DNA from: Vogesella indigofera
GTDB taxonomy: Bacteria > Pseudomonadota > Gammaproteobacteria > Burkholderiales > Chromobacteriaceae
Direction of reading: 5' to 3'
DNA length: 64,000 nucleotides
Assembly: GCF_028548395.1 (NCBI RefSeq)
Contig: NZ_JAQQLA010000001.1
Span: forward strand, 248,001 to 312,000
Part shown: one piece after another, positions 1 to 10,903 of the stretch
Layout of the letters: the number at the start of each line of letters is the position of its first letter
Position numbering within the stretch: position 1 is the first letter of the stretch
Notes under the pieces: model-generated
What the model was told of the DNA's origin: nothing
The model's database searches: none
What the model saw: only the letters and a program-made list of their open reading frames with translations
Position numbers and translations under genes: made by a program

Positions 1-127
1 CCGTGTCGCCAACCGCTACACCTTCCAGACCATCTTCGGCCGCGACATGGTGAGCGAGGCGTCGCGCGAATCGCACCGCAAGATGCTGGTGGAGGCGGTG
101 CTGGCCTATCTTCGGCAGCCGGGCTGA
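1..127 (+). CDS. C-terminal end of a truncated protein, possibly a TetR-type regulator
   Basis: Only the last 41 codons are in the window; the frame starts at base 2 and ends at TGA 125-127. The visible tail reads RVANRYTFQTIFGR and ends in an amphipathic helix (HRKMLVEAVLAYLRQPG). Such a tail is compatible with the C-terminal ligand or dimer domain of a TetR-family repressor, but no DNA-binding domain is visible, so this is a weak guess. A strong hairpin terminator follows about 50 bases later. Confidence 0.4.
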   Translation, partial: RVANRYTFQTIFGRDMVSEASRESHRKMLVEAVLAYLRQPG

Positions 128-178
128 GCCGCACGCGCGGCGGATACCACCGGCTGGCCACGACCGCGCCGCTTAAGC

Positions 179-215
179 AAAAAGCACCGTCCCGGTAGGG
201 GAACGGTGCTTTTTT
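179..215. terminator. Bidirectional rho-independent terminator
   Basis: Arms AAAGCACCGT and ACGGTGCTTT enclose a GC-rich loop. There is an A-run before and a T-run after, so it can terminate the truncated plus-strand gene and also the minus-strand ligAB-like pair whose stop is at 252. Confidence 0.85.
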
Positions 216-251
216 ATTTGCGACGTCAGCGCGGTTTGGGGCGACCCCGCC

Positions 252-1091
252 TCAGCGGCACTCGAACAGCATCAGCCCGGCGGCGGTGTTGGAGATCGGG
301 ATGTGGTAGTTGCGGTGCAGCTCCACCACCTCGCCCGGCAGTGCACCGCGGGTGGTCAGCCACATCAGCAGCTCCACGCCCTGGGTGCCGGTCTGCTCCA
401 CCAGCTCCTCGTTGCTGTACTGCGTCGCCCATTTCGGCGCGGCGGTGAGGCTGTCCATGAACTGCAGGTCGAAGGACTTGTTGATGAAGCCGGCGCGCTC
501 GCCGTCCAGCTGGTGCGACAGGCCGCCGGTGCCGATCACCACCACCTTCAGTTCTTCCGGCCACGACGCCACCGCGCGTGCGATCGCCTCGCCCAGCTTG
601 TAGCAGCGGGCGGCCGACGGCAACGGGTACTGCACGGTGTTGATGCACACCGGGATGGTGCGCACCGGCGGGCTGTCATGCTCCGGCCACAGCAGCTTCA
701 TCGGCAGCGAGAAGGCATGGTCGACCAGCATTTCCTGGCAGGTGGTGATGTCGAACTCGTCCGCCACCAGGCTGTTGATCAGCTGCCACGACAGCTCGGC
801 GTCGCCGGCAAACGGCGGCAGGGTGGGGATGCCCCAGCCTTCGTCGGCGTTGTGGTACTGCGCGGCGGCGCCGACGGCGAAGGTCGGCAGCTTGTCGAGG
901 AAGAAGTTGAGGCCGTGGTCGTTGTAGATCACGATCGCCACATCCGGCTTCACCTCGTCCAGCCACTTTTGCACCGGCGGGAAACCGTCAAAGAACGGTT
1001 TCCAGTACGGGTCTTGCTGCAGGTTCTGCGCGATGGCGCGGCCGATGGCCGGAACGTGTGAAGTGGTAATGCCGCCTACGATTTTTGCCAT
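252..1091 (-). CDS. LigB-type extradiol dioxygenase catalytic subunit (second copy)
   Basis: Class III ring-cleaving dioxygenase, 279 residues, of the LigB family that opens catechol-type rings (protocatechuate, gallate or methylgallate) with Fe(II). Visible motifs are TTSHVPAIG (first iron His), YNDHGLNFF (second His), GTGGLSHQLDGERAG (catalytic His) and GVELLMW (iron Glu). The start at 1091 (MAKIVGG) matches family N-termini and lies 2 bases after the stop of the small subunit; the open frame runs further upstream but would overlap that gene. It is clearly diverged from the pmdB copy at 7033-7890, so its substrate may differ. Gallate or 3-O-methylgallate is possible but unproven. Confidence 0.85.
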   Translation of the reverse strand: MAKIVGGITTSHVPAIGRAIAQNLQQDPYWKPFFDGFPPVQKWLDEVKPDVAIVIYNDHGLNFFLDKLPTFAVGAAAQYHNADEGWGIPTLPPFAGDAELSWQLINSLVADEFDITTCQEMLVDHAFSLPMKLLWPEHDSPPVRTIPVCINTVQYPLPSAARCYKLGEAIARAVASWPEELKVVVIGTGGLSHQLDGERAGFINKSFDLQFMDSLTAAPKWATQYSNEELVEQTGTQGVELLMWLTTRGALPGEVVELHRNYHIPISNTAAGLMLFECR

Positions 1092-1093
1092 GA

Positions 1094-1447
1094 TTATTTC
1101 CCTGCCTCCAGCAACATCTGTTTGAACGCTTCCTTGCTCATCCCGGTTTGCAGCGCGCCGAGGTCCTGCACGTCCAGCCCGAGGATGCCGGCGAACTTGG
1201 CTAGGTAGTAGACATTGCCGCCGGCGGCGAGCAGGCCGAGCACATCGCGCTCGCGGATCACACGGGACTGTTCCTCGTTCAGGCCGTAGCGCTGGCAGTA
1301 GCCGGCCTCGTCGGCGGCAAACGCCTGGCGGTTGGCCGCGTCGTTGAAGGAAAAGCACATCTTGTTGAGGGCGTAGCCCTTTTGCGCCAGATCGCCGTCG
1401 AATACCGCGGTGCCGGTGACCCTGAGCTTGCGTTTTGTTGTCTCCAT
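1094..1447 (-). CDS. LigA-type extradiol dioxygenase small subunit (second copy)
   Basis: 117-residue alpha subunit partnering the adjacent LigB-type protein; in the LigAB family this subunit caps the active site. Recognisable segments are VFDGDLAQKGYALNKMCFSFNDA, split here as VFDGDLAQKGYAL followed by NKMCFSFNDA, and GGNVYYLAKFAG, which parallel the PmdA protein at 7892-8329. Start METTKRK at 1447 is chosen because AGGAG sits 9 bases upstream; a longer frame exists but lacks a ribosome site. It is transcribed divergently from a LysR gene, the usual arrangement for an inducible aromatic pathway. Confidence 0.85.
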   Translation of the reverse strand: METTKRKLRVTGTAVFDGDLAQKGYALNKMCFSFNDAANRQAFAADEAGYCQRYGLNEEQSRVIRERDVLGLLAAGGNVYYLAKFAGILGLDVQDLGALQTGMSKEAFKQMLLEAGK

Positions 1448-1538
1448 TCTTTTCTCCTGATTGGTTTCCCTGCTTGCAGCGTTGGCTGTGTCAGGTAGTA
1501 TCGGCAAAGCAATAACCGGAATAAAGACAGGGGTATTG

Positions 1539-2456
1539 ATGGCACGTATGAGCGATTTCGATCATTTGCAGCTGGACGGCCGTTTGCTGCAGCTGCTGCT
1601 GGCGGTGCTGGAGGAACAGTCGGTCACCGGCGCGGCGCGGCGGCTGGGGGTGACGCAGTCGGCGGTGTCGCACCTGCTGGACAAGCTGCGCCAGATCACC
1701 GGCGATCCGCTGTTCGTCAAGAGCGGGCGCGGCATCGTGGCCACCGCGCGCGCCGAGGCGCTGGCGCTGCAGGCGCGGGTGCTGCTGGACGAGATGCGGC
1801 GCTTTGCCGCCGGCGAGGCGTTTGCGCCGGCGACGCTCACCACCACCTTCACCATCGCCGCCAACGACTTCCAGCGCGACCTGCTGCTGCCGCCGCTGTG
1901 GCAGCGGCTGCGGCAGCAGGCGCCGGGGGTGCGGCTGCGGGTGATCCCGTCCGACGTGCCCAGCAGCGAGATGCTGCGCGACGAGCATTGCCAGCTGGCG
2001 ATCTCGCCGCGACCGCCGGAGGCCGGCGACATCCTGCAGAAGCGGCTGTTCGAGGACGACTACCGCGTGTTCTACGATCCGGCGCAGCGCGCGGCGCCGG
2101 CGCGGCTGGACGACTACCTCGCCGCCGAGCACGTCACCGTGCTGTACGCGCCGCGGCGGATGCTGGACGTGGACCTGCAGCTGGAGGCACGCGGCATCGC
2201 GCGCCGCTTCGCCGTCACCGTGCCGTCGTTTGCCGGTATCCCGGCCTTCCTGCGCGGCAGCGGCCTGCTGGCGACGCTGCCCGGCCTGCTCGGGCGCGGG
2301 CTGATGCGCGACTTTGCCAGCTGCCCGTTGCCGGCCAAGGTTGGCCGCATGCCGATGTATCTGATCTGGCACCTGAAATACCGCCACGACCCGGCGCACA
2401 GCTGGCTGCGCCGCGAGCTGGAGCAGGTGGCGGCCGAAGTGCTGGCGACCGCCTAG
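1539..2456 (+). CDS. LysR-family transcriptional regulator
   Basis: 305-residue LTTR. The N-terminal winged helix (LLQLLLAVLEEQSVTGAARRLGVTQSAVSHLLDKLR, about residues 12-48) is followed by a periplasmic-binding-like effector domain (AANDFQRDLLLPPLWQRL onward). Start MARMSDFDHL at 1539 aligns with other LysR proteins. It is divergent from the ligAB-like pair, with about 90 bases between them, and probably activates it. A T-N11-A-like stretch lies near 1499-1514, but too weakly to call a binding site. The coding sequence contains one copy of the AGGTTGGCCGCA repeat (2338-2349, encoding KVGR). Confidence 0.85.
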   Translation: MARMSDFDHLQLDGRLLQLLLAVLEEQSVTGAARRLGVTQSAVSHLLDKLRQITGDPLFVKSGRGIVATARAEALALQARVLLDEMRRFAAGEAFAPATLTTTFTIAANDFQRDLLLPPLWQRLRQQAPGVRLRVIPSDVPSSEMLRDEHCQLAISPRPPEAGDILQKRLFEDDYRVFYDPAQRAAPARLDDYLAAEHVTVLYAPRRMLDVDLQLEARGIARRFAVTVPSFAGIPAFLRGSGLLATLPGLLGRGLMRDFASCPLPAKVGRMPMYLIWHLKYRHDPAHSWLRRELEQVAAEVLATA

Positions 2457-2488
2457 AAAAAGTCACCCCCGCCGGCGGCGGGGGTGAC
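2457..2488 (-). terminator. Rho-independent terminator of the MFS gene
   Basis: Perfect 12-bp stem (GTCACCCCCGCC / GGCGGGGGTGAC) with a 3-base loop. Read on the minus strand it is followed by TTTTT (2457-2461), so it ends transcripts from the transporter gene at 2544; it also lies just after the LysR stop codon. Confidence 0.8.
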
Positions 2489-2543
2489 GGTGGCCCGGGC
2501 AAGACCGGGGACGGAAGGCGAGGTGCTTATCCGGGCAGCGGCA

Positions 2544-3881
2544 TCATTCCGGCAGGGTTTCCACCTGCCGTGGCGCCATGAAGTACAGCCAGGTCAGTGC
2601 CACGAAATAGCAGCACGGAATCAGCGTGAACAGCACCGCGTAGTTGTTGTTGGTCACCGTCAGCACATAGCCGACGATCTGGGTCATGAACATGCCGCCC
2701 ACGGCGCCGATCATGCTGCCAAAGCCGAACACGCTGCCGACCACCTCTTTCGGGGTGAAGTCCATCACCAGGCTCCAGATGTTGGCGGTCCACGCCTGGT
2801 GCGCGCCGATGGCCAGCGAGATGGCGGCCACCGCCAGCCACAGGCTGCTGGCGCCGGCGGCGGCGATGATGGACAGGATGCACAGCGCACACAGCAGCAT
2901 GGCGGTCAGCCGCGCCGGAATAGGCGCCATGCCGCGCGCGATCAGCCACGACGACAGCATGCCACCGCCGACACTGCCGACGTCGGCGGTGAGGTAGATC
3001 ACGATCAGCGGGATGCCCATCTGTGTCACGCTGATGCCCAGCTGGTACTGCTGGTTGAGGAAGGGCGGCAGCCAGTACAGGTAGAACCAGAACACCGGCG
3101 CGGTCATGGTGAAGGCCAGCGCGTAGGCCCAGGTGCCGCGCAGGCGCAGGATACGCGAGTACGGCACCTTGCCGGCCGGCGCCTCTGCCTCGGCGCTGAT
3201 GTAGTTCAGCTCGGCGCGGCTGACGCCCGGGTGCTGCGCCGGGTCGTGGTAGTGGCGCAGCCAGTACAGCAGCCAGATCAGGCCGAAGCTGCCGATGACG
3301 AAGAATACCGCCTGCCAGCCCCACACCATCATGATCAGCGGCAGCAGCACCGGCGTCACCAGCGCGCCGACGTTGGTGCCGGCGTTGAACAGGCCGGTGG
3401 CCATCGCGCGTTCACCGGCCGGGAACCACAGCCGCGTGGTCTTGACGCAGGCCGGATAGTTGGCCGCCTCGGACAGGCCGAGCAGGAAACGGCAGATCAT
3501 GAAGCCGACCGCCGACGCCGCCAGCCCGTGCGAGGCGGCCGCCAGGCTCCACAGCAGCACCGCCAGCGCAAAGGCGTGCTTCACCCCGACGCGATCGATG
3601 AAGCGGCCCTGCACGGCAAAGCCGATGGCGTAGCCCATCTGGAACCAGAAGTTGATATTGGCGTAGTCCTGCGCCGTCCAGCTCAGCTCCTTGGCCAGGA
3701 TAGGCTGCAGCACGCCCAGTGCGGCGCGGTCGATGTAGTTGATGGTGGTGGCAAAGAACACCAGTGCCAGCATCCACCAGCGCGTGTGGCCAACGGCCAT
3801 CGCGCTGTGCCAGCGCTGGCGCAGGGTGGGCTGCGCGCCGGCGAGGGCGGTGATGGGGGTGTCGTGTTGCGGGGTGTGCAT
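2544..3881 (-). CDS. MFS transporter, anion:cation symporter type
   Basis: 445-residue major facilitator protein with about 12 hydrophobic segments. The stretch TTINYIDRAALGVLQPIL near residues 45-62 is typical of the ACS subfamily (hexuronate, glucarate, tartrate and aromatic acid/H+ symporters), as are GLSEAANYPACVK and the loop after TM2 (QGRFIDRVGVKHAF). Substrate cannot be read from sequence. Its position between a LigAB-type pair and the pmd genes suggests an aromatic or sugar-acid substrate. Start at 3881 has GGAG 10 bases upstream. Confidence 0.85.
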   Translation of the reverse strand: MHTPQHDTPITALAGAQPTLRQRWHSAMAVGHTRWWMLALVFFATTINYIDRAALGVLQPILAKELSWTAQDYANINFWFQMGYAIGFAVQGRFIDRVGVKHAFALAVLLWSLAAASHGLAASAVGFMICRFLLGLSEAANYPACVKTTRLWFPAGERAMATGLFNAGTNVGALVTPVLLPLIMMVWGWQAVFFVIGSFGLIWLLYWLRHYHDPAQHPGVSRAELNYISAEAEAPAGKVPYSRILRLRGTWAYALAFTMTAPVFWFYLYWLPPFLNQQYQLGISVTQMGIPLIVIYLTADVGSVGGGMLSSWLIARGMAPIPARLTAMLLCALCILSIIAAAGASSLWLAVAAISLAIGAHQAWTANIWSLVMDFTPKEVVGSVFGFGSMIGAVGGMFMTQIVGYVLTVTNNNYAVLFTLIPCCYFVALTWLYFMAPRQVETLPE

Positions 3882-4094
3882 CTTGGGTTGTCTCCTGCGA
3901 GGTGGGGTAATGCCCGGTTGCGGGCTGTTTCTCGTCGTCGCTTGATGTTGGCCGCACCCCCTGCGGGGATGCGGCCTGCCGTCTTTGCGGCATGTGGCCC
4001 GGGTCTGTGCCCGGTACCTAAGACCCGTTAACGCTTGATTTTGTCGAGGCAGCCGGGCAAGCCCGGCCCCACGCTAAAACAAGCATCAACAGGC

Positions 4095-5039
4095 CTAATA
4101 AAACGGGTAATGCTGCAGCAGCCAGATCGCGGCGCTGATGGTGAGAAAGGAGCTGGTGGTCGCCAGCAGCAGGGTGGCGGCGCAGAAGCCCTGCATGTCG
4201 TGGCGCTGGCCGAGGATGGGGAAGATGCTCAGCATCGGCATCGCCGCGATCAGCACCCCGGCCATCGCCAGATGCGGGTCGAGCGGGCCGAACAACAGCA
4301 GCGCCCCCGCCACCAGCAGCGGGTGCAGCAGCAGCTTGCCGCTGGCGAGAATGCTGACGTCGCGCAGCATGCTGCGCAGCGGCAGGCCGACCAGCGAGCC
4401 GCCGATCACGAACAGTGCCACCGGCGCCGAGGCGGTACCCAGCATCGCCACCGGCTTGGCCAGCAGCGACGGCAGGCGGAGGTCCAGCAGCGCCAGCGTC
4501 ACCCCGGCGACGATGGCGAGGATGATCGGGTTGCGGCGCAGCCCCAGCAGCGAGCGGCCGAAGGCGCGCAGGAAGCGCTCCTGGCGCGAGCCGTCGGCCT
4601 CGGACAAGGCGATGCCCAGCGGCAGCATCAGCAGGTTTTCCACCACCATCGACAGCGCCAGCGCCAGCGTCGCCACCGGCCCCAGCAGCTGCTGCACGAT
4701 GGGGTAGCCGACAAAGGCGCTGTTGGAGCAGGACATGCCCAGCCCGTACAGCGCCGCGCGCGGCAACGGTTGCTGCCGGGCCAGCATCGCCCAGCCGGTG
4801 CCCAGCAGCAGCATCGCCAGCGAGCCGGCGGCGTACGCGGCGAGATAGGGGGTATTGAGCAGTTCCGCCGGCGAGCGGCTGGACAGCGAGTGCAGGATCA
4901 GCGCCGGCAGCGCGAAGCGCACCACCAGCAGGCCCAGCACCGCCAGCTTGTCCTGCGGGAACAACGCCAGCCGCACCGCGAGGTAGCCCAGCCCGATCAG
5001 CATGAAAATGGGGGCGATCACCGCCAGGATATCGAGCAT
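4095..5039 (-). CDS. AEC-family (auxin efflux carrier-like) permease
   Basis: Integral membrane protein of about 314 residues with two repeats of hydrophobic helices (IAPIFMLIGLGYLAVR near the N-terminus; VIGGSLVGL and AMPMLSIFPILGQ in the second half), as in the AEC/MdcF family of malonate and other organic-anion carriers. ATG at 5039 (MLDILAV) is preferred; a TTG nine bases further upstream would add three residues. It follows the aldo/keto reductase by 22 bases and so lies at the distal end of the pmd transcript. No substrate can be assigned. Confidence 0.8.
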   Translation of the reverse strand: MLDILAVIAPIFMLIGLGYLAVRLALFPQDKLAVLGLLVVRFALPALILHSLSSRSPAELLNTPYLAAYAAGSLAMLLLGTGWAMLARQQPLPRAALYGLGMSCSNSAFVGYPIVQQLLGPVATLALALSMVVENLLMLPLGIALSEADGSRQERFLRAFGRSLLGLRRNPIILAIVAGVTLALLDLRLPSLLAKPVAMLGTASAPVALFVIGGSLVGLPLRSMLRDVSILASGKLLLHPLLVAGALLLFGPLDPHLAMAGVLIAAMPMLSIFPILGQRHDMQGFCAATLLLATTSSFLTISAAIWLLQHYPFY

Positions 5040-5061
5040 GGGTCGCAATCAGTGTTGCGCC

Positions 5062-6063
5062 TCAGGCGCGGTATTCTTCGGTGTCGATCTCGGTCTGCGT
5101 CGCCGCGTTGTAGCGCGCGCCGGCAATCGGCAGTCGCGCCAGCAGCGCGTCCAGCTGTTGCAGTGTCTCCACGCTCAGCTGCACGCGGCTGGCGGCCACG
5201 TCCTCGCGCAGGTGCGTAATGCTGGTGGTACCGGGAATCGGAATCACGTGCTCGCCGCGGGTAAACAGCCACGCCAGCGCCAGTTGCGCCGGGGTGCAGC
5301 CGGCGGCGGCAGCGATGTCGCGGTAGGCGGCGAGGAAGTCAAGGTTGGCCGCATAGTTGTCCGGGGCGAAGCGCGGCATGGCGCGGCGGATGTCCTTGCC
5401 GTCCAGTGCGGCCAACGTTGCCAGGTCCGGCAGGCCGTCGGCGAGGAAGCCGCGCCCCAGCGGGCTGAAGGCAACGAAGGCCACCCCCAGCTGCTTGCAG
5501 GCATCCAGCACCGCGATGTCCGCGTTGCGCGTCCACAGCGAATACTCGGTCTGCAGCGCAGCGATCGGGTGCACCGCCTGCGCGCGGCGCAGGGTGGCAG
5601 CGGATACTTCCGACAGGCCGATGCTGCGGATCTTGCCCTCGCGCACCAGCTCGGCCAGCGCGCCGACGCTGTCCTCGATCGGCACCTGCTTGTCCCAGCG
5701 GTGCAGGTAGTACAGGTCGATGACCTCGGTACGCAGCCGGCGCAGCGAGTCCTCGCAGGTGCGCTTCAGCGTCTCCGGGCGGCCGTCGATCACCCGTTTA
5801 CCGTCTACGCCGGTCATGCCGCACTTGCTGGCCAGCGTGATGCGGCTGCGGTGCGGCGCCAGCACGCGGCCCACCAGCTCCTCGTTCGCGCCAAAGCCGT
5901 ACAGCGCGGCGGTATCGAACAGGGTGATGCCGGCGTCCAAAGCCGCCAGCAACAGCGCCTCGGCCTGCTGCGGCGCCGGCGGCGTGCCGTAGGCGTGGCT
6001 GAGGTTCATGCAGCCGAGGCCAATGGCCGAGACCGAGAACGGGCCGAGTTGTCGCTGTTGCAT
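5062..6063 (-). CDS. Aldo/keto reductase
   Basis: 333-residue NADPH-dependent (alpha/beta)8 oxidoreductase. Visible motifs: GLGCMNLSHAYG, the catalytic Asp-Tyr region LFDTAALYGFGANEELVGR, the Lys in TLASKCG, the His in YYLHRWD, and the nucleotide-binding end segment IPIPGTTSITHLREDV. It begins 10 bases after the pmdC stop with AAGGAG upstream, so it is probably co-transcribed with the protocatechuate genes. It could reduce an aromatic or pathway aldehyde, but no specific role can be deduced. Confidence 0.85.
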   Translation of the reverse strand: MQQRQLGPFSVSAIGLGCMNLSHAYGTPPAPQQAEALLLAALDAGITLFDTAALYGFGANEELVGRVLAPHRSRITLASKCGMTGVDGKRVIDGRPETLKRTCEDSLRRLRTEVIDLYYLHRWDKQVPIEDSVGALAELVREGKIRSIGLSEVSAATLRRAQAVHPIAALQTEYSLWTRNADIAVLDACKQLGVAFVAFSPLGRGFLADGLPDLATLAALDGKDIRRAMPRFAPDNYAANLDFLAAYRDIAAAAGCTPAQLALAWLFTRGEHVIPIPGTTSITHLREDVAASRVQLSVETLQQLDALLARLPIAGARYNAATQTEIDTEEYRA

Positions 6064-6073
6064 GCGGAGCTCC

Positions 6074-8329
<2,256 letters not shown>

Positions 8330-8332
8330 GAT

Positions 8333-9256
8333 TTACGCTTCCTGTGTTTCTTCCGGCCAGTACAGGCGCATCGGGTTGGCCACCAGCAGCTGGTGTTGCA
8401 GCTCGGCGGTCGGTGCGATGTGCGGGATGAAGTCCACCAGCAGGCCGTCGTCCGGCATGTGGTCCTTCAGGTTCGGGTGTGGCCAGTCGGTACCCCACAG
8501 TACCCGATCCGGGAATTCCTCGACTACCCGGCGTGCAAACGGCACCACGTCACGGTAGGCATCCTGCTCGCCGTCCAGCGCGCGCGGACCGGTCAGCGAC
8601 AGCCGTTCCGGGCAGCTGACCTTGCTCCACACGTTCGGGTGCTCGCGCATGAACTTCAGGAACAGCTCGAACTCCGGGCCGTCCAGCGGCTTGCTCACGT
8701 CCGGGCGACCCATGTGGTCGACCACCACGGTGGTGGGCAGGCCGGTGAAGAAGTCCCACAGCTCCGGCAGGTCCACTGCTTCAAAATAGATCACCACGTG
8801 CCAGCCAAACTTGGCAATGCGGCCGGCGATCTCCATCAGCTCGTCCTTGGGGGTGAAATCCACCAGCCGCTTGACGAAGTTGAAGCGCACGCCGCGCACG
8901 CCGGCGTCGTGCATCGCCTGCAGTTCCTCGTCGCTCACGCTGCGGCGCACGGTGGCGACACCGCGTGCCTTGCCGTCGGAATGCAGCAGCGCATCGACCA
9001 TGGCGCGGTTGTCGGCGCCGTGGCAGGTGGCCTGCACGATCACGTTGCGGGCAAAGCCGAGCTGGTCGCGCAGCGCGAACAGCTGCGCCTTGCTGGCGTC
9101 GCACGGGGTGTACTTGCGTTCCGGCGCGAACGGAAACTCTGCGCCGGGGCCGAACACGTGGCAGTGGGCATCCACCGCGCCGGCCGGCAGCTTGAACTTG
9201 GGTTGGCTGGGGCCCTGGTACCAGTCCAGCCAGCCGGGGGTTTTTTCAAAGTGCAT
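8333..9256 (-). CDS. pmdD: 2-pyrone-4,6-dicarboxylate hydrolase
   Basis: 307-residue amidohydrolase-superfamily enzyme (LigI/PmdD) that opens the pyrone lactone to 4-oxalomesaconate. AVDAHCHVFGPG near residue 28 and WGTDWPHPN near residue 248 are the characteristic LigI strand motifs; VVVDHMGRP lies between. Length equals the family norm. The start at 9256 lies 3 bases after the stop of the preceding dehydrogenase-like gene, in the Comamonas pmd order. Confidence 0.93.
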   Translation of the reverse strand: MHFEKTPGWLDWYQGPSQPKFKLPAGAVDAHCHVFGPGAEFPFAPERKYTPCDASKAQLFALRDQLGFARNVIVQATCHGADNRAMVDALLHSDGKARGVATVRRSVSDEELQAMHDAGVRGVRFNFVKRLVDFTPKDELMEIAGRIAKFGWHVVIYFEAVDLPELWDFFTGLPTTVVVDHMGRPDVSKPLDGPEFELFLKFMREHPNVWSKVSCPERLSLTGPRALDGEQDAYRDVVPFARRVVEEFPDRVLWGTDWPHPNLKDHMPDDGLLVDFIPHIAPTAELQHQLLVANPMRLYWPEETQEA

Positions 9257-9259
9257 GGT

Positions 9260-10192
9260 TCAGTCTTTCTGTGTGAGGCTGGCCAGCAGCCGATCGGCTT
9301 CGGTGCGCCAGTCCGGGCTACGGGCAAAATCGGGGGCGTGCTTGCTGCCGAACACGCCGGCATCGGCGAGATCGGCCATCCACGCCTGACGGGCGGCGGT
9401 ACCGCTGGCCGACCACGGCGTTAGGCCGGCGTCGGCGACGGTGTTGGCCACTTCGCGCACTTCCTCGCTGCGGCGGCGACCGTGCTCGATCACGCGCTGG
9501 AAGAAATACGCCGCCTGTTGTTCCCAGTCGATGCCGGGAAAGGTTTCGTACAGCGAGGCCAGCACCGCGTCTTCCACGCCGTAGTGGCGGGCGGCGCTGA
9601 GGCTTTCGATCACCATCGCTTCCAGCCCCTTGATCATCACGCTGCGGCACATCTTGGTGGCCGAGGCGACGCCCAGCTGCGCGCTGGCAACGCGGGCGGC
9701 AAAGCCCAGCTCGCCCAGCAGCGGGCACAGCGCCGCCGCCGACTCGCCGCCCAGCAGCAGCGGCACCTTGCTGCGATACGGCGGCACGCTGGTCATCACC
9801 GCGCCTTCCACGTAGCGGCCGCCGGCGCCGTCGATCAGCGCCGCGGCCGCCTGCTTGGCCGCCGGCGAGGCGGAGTTGAGGTCGAGGAAGAAGGCGCCGT
9901 GACGCAGCGCCGGGGCGCAGGCTTCGGCCACCGCCACGGTCTGGTCGGCGGTCACTGCGCTGATCAGGCAGTCGGCGTCGGCGGCCAGTGCCAGCGGCGA
10001 CGGTGCCAGCGCCGCCCCAAGGTTGGCCGCATGGCAGCGCAACGGCTCGGCACTGGCCGGCTCGTCCAGCTTGCGGTCGTAGGCGCTGACGCGCACGCCC
10101 AGCTGGCGCAGGTCTTCCGCCAGGATGCGGCCAACCTCGCCGTAGCCGACGAGGCCGATGTGCCAGTGCAGAGGGGAGCGGGGCTGGCGCAT
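9260..10192 (-). CDS. NAD(P)-binding beta-hydroxyacid dehydrogenase-like protein inserted in pmd operon
   Basis: 310-residue protein with an N-terminal Rossmann motif (HIGLVGYGEVGRILAEDL), a 6-phosphogluconate/hydroxyisobutyrate-dehydrogenase-like middle (FFLDLNSASPAAKQ, KMCRSVMIKGLEAMVIESL with the conserved K) and a C-terminal DUF1932-like helical domain. It is packed between pmdF (5 bases) and pmdD (3 bases), a position with no gene in the Comamonas pmd order. It may reduce or oxidise a hydroxy- or keto-acid intermediate, but no reaction in the known pathway requires it. No substrate assigned. Confidence 0.82.
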   Translation of the reverse strand: MRQPRSPLHWHIGLVGYGEVGRILAEDLRQLGVRVSAYDRKLDEPASAEPLRCHAANLGAALAPSPLALAADADCLISAVTADQTVAVAEACAPALRHGAFFLDLNSASPAAKQAAAALIDGAGGRYVEGAVMTSVPPYRSKVPLLLGGESAAALCPLLGELGFAARVASAQLGVASATKMCRSVMIKGLEAMVIESLSAARHYGVEDAVLASLYETFPGIDWEQQAAYFFQRVIEHGRRRSEEVREVANTVADAGLTPWSASGTAARQAWMADLADAGVFGSKHAPDFARSPDWRTEADRLLASLTQKD

Positions 10193-10197
10193 GCTGT

Positions 10198-10893
10198 TCA
10201 GTCGATGTAGCGCAGGCCGGCCTGGGCCAGCGGTTCGCGCATCTTGTACATGTCGAGGCCCAGCACGCCGGCAGCCAGCTTGGCGCGCTTCTCGCCCTCG
10301 AAGCTCTCGCGCTTCTCGGCGGCGTCGGCTACCTGCTGCGCCAGCGCCGCCGGTACCACCACCACGCCGTCCACGTCGGCAATCACCACGTCGCCCGGGT
10401 TCACCAGCGCGCCGGCGCAGATCACCGGGATGTTCACCGAGCCCAGCGTCGCCTTGATGGTGCCCTTGGCGTTGATGGCACGGCTGAATACCGGGAAGCC
10501 CATCTGTTCCAGCTCTTCCACGTCGCGCACGCCGCCGTCGATGATCAGCCCCTTGGCACCGCGTGCCTGGAAACTGGTGGCCAGCAGGTCGCCGAAGAAG
10601 CCGTCTTCGTTGTCGGTGGTGCAGGCGGCGACGGCGACGTCGCCCGGCTGCAACTGCTCGGCGGCGACGTGCATCATCCAGTTATCGCCCGGCTGCAGCA
10701 GCACGGTGACGGCGGTGCCGCAGATCTTGGCGCCGCGGTACACCGGGCGCATGTACGGTTTCATCAGGCCGACGCGGCCCATCGCTTCGTGGATGGTGGC
10801 GACGCCGAACTGTGCCAGTTTGGCGACGGCGGCCGGATCGGCGCGCTCGATATGGCGCTTGACCACGCCTAATTGGTTCATGGCTTGTGTCAT
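10198..10893 (-). CDS. pmdF: 4-carboxy-4-hydroxy-2-oxoadipate aldolase
   Basis: 231-residue class II aldolase of the RraA-like HMG/CHA aldolase family (LigK/PmdF/ProA) that splits 4-carboxy-4-hydroxy-2-oxoadipate into pyruvate and oxaloacetate, usually with oxaloacetate decarboxylase side activity. The active-site signature [15 protein letters not shown] followed by LIIDGGVRD (Gly-Asp-Leu-Leu...Arg-Asp) is intact. N-terminal [16 protein letters not shown] is also typical. Ten bases after pmdE. Confidence 0.93.
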   Translation of the reverse strand: MTQAMNQLGVVKRHIERADPAAVAKLAQFGVATIHEAMGRVGLMKPYMRPVYRGAKICGTAVTVLLQPGDNWMMHVAAEQLQPGDVAVAACTTDNEDGFFGDLLATSFQARGAKGLIIDGGVRDVEELEQMGFPVFSRAINAKGTIKATLGSVNIPVICAGALVNPGDVVIADVDGVVVVPAALAQQVADAAEKRESFEGEKRAKLAAGVLGLDMYKMREPLAQAGLRYID

Positions 10894-10903
10894 GTCGGTG
10901 TCC

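Noticed and set aside
252..1358. N-terminal extension of the LigB-like protein to 368 residues
   Set aside because: The extra residues overlap the LigA-like gene in another frame and do not resemble LigB; the ATG at 1091 fits family length and spacing.
1499..1514. LysR box in the ligA-like/LysR divergent spacer
   Set aside because: Only a loose T-N11-A match with 3-base arms; not distinguishable from chance.
2484..4031. Long plus-strand reading frame (515 codons) opposite the MFS transporter
   Set aside because: Low-complexity His/Gln/Arg-rich translation typical of antisense frames in GC-rich genes; the opposite strand encodes a complete membrane transporter.
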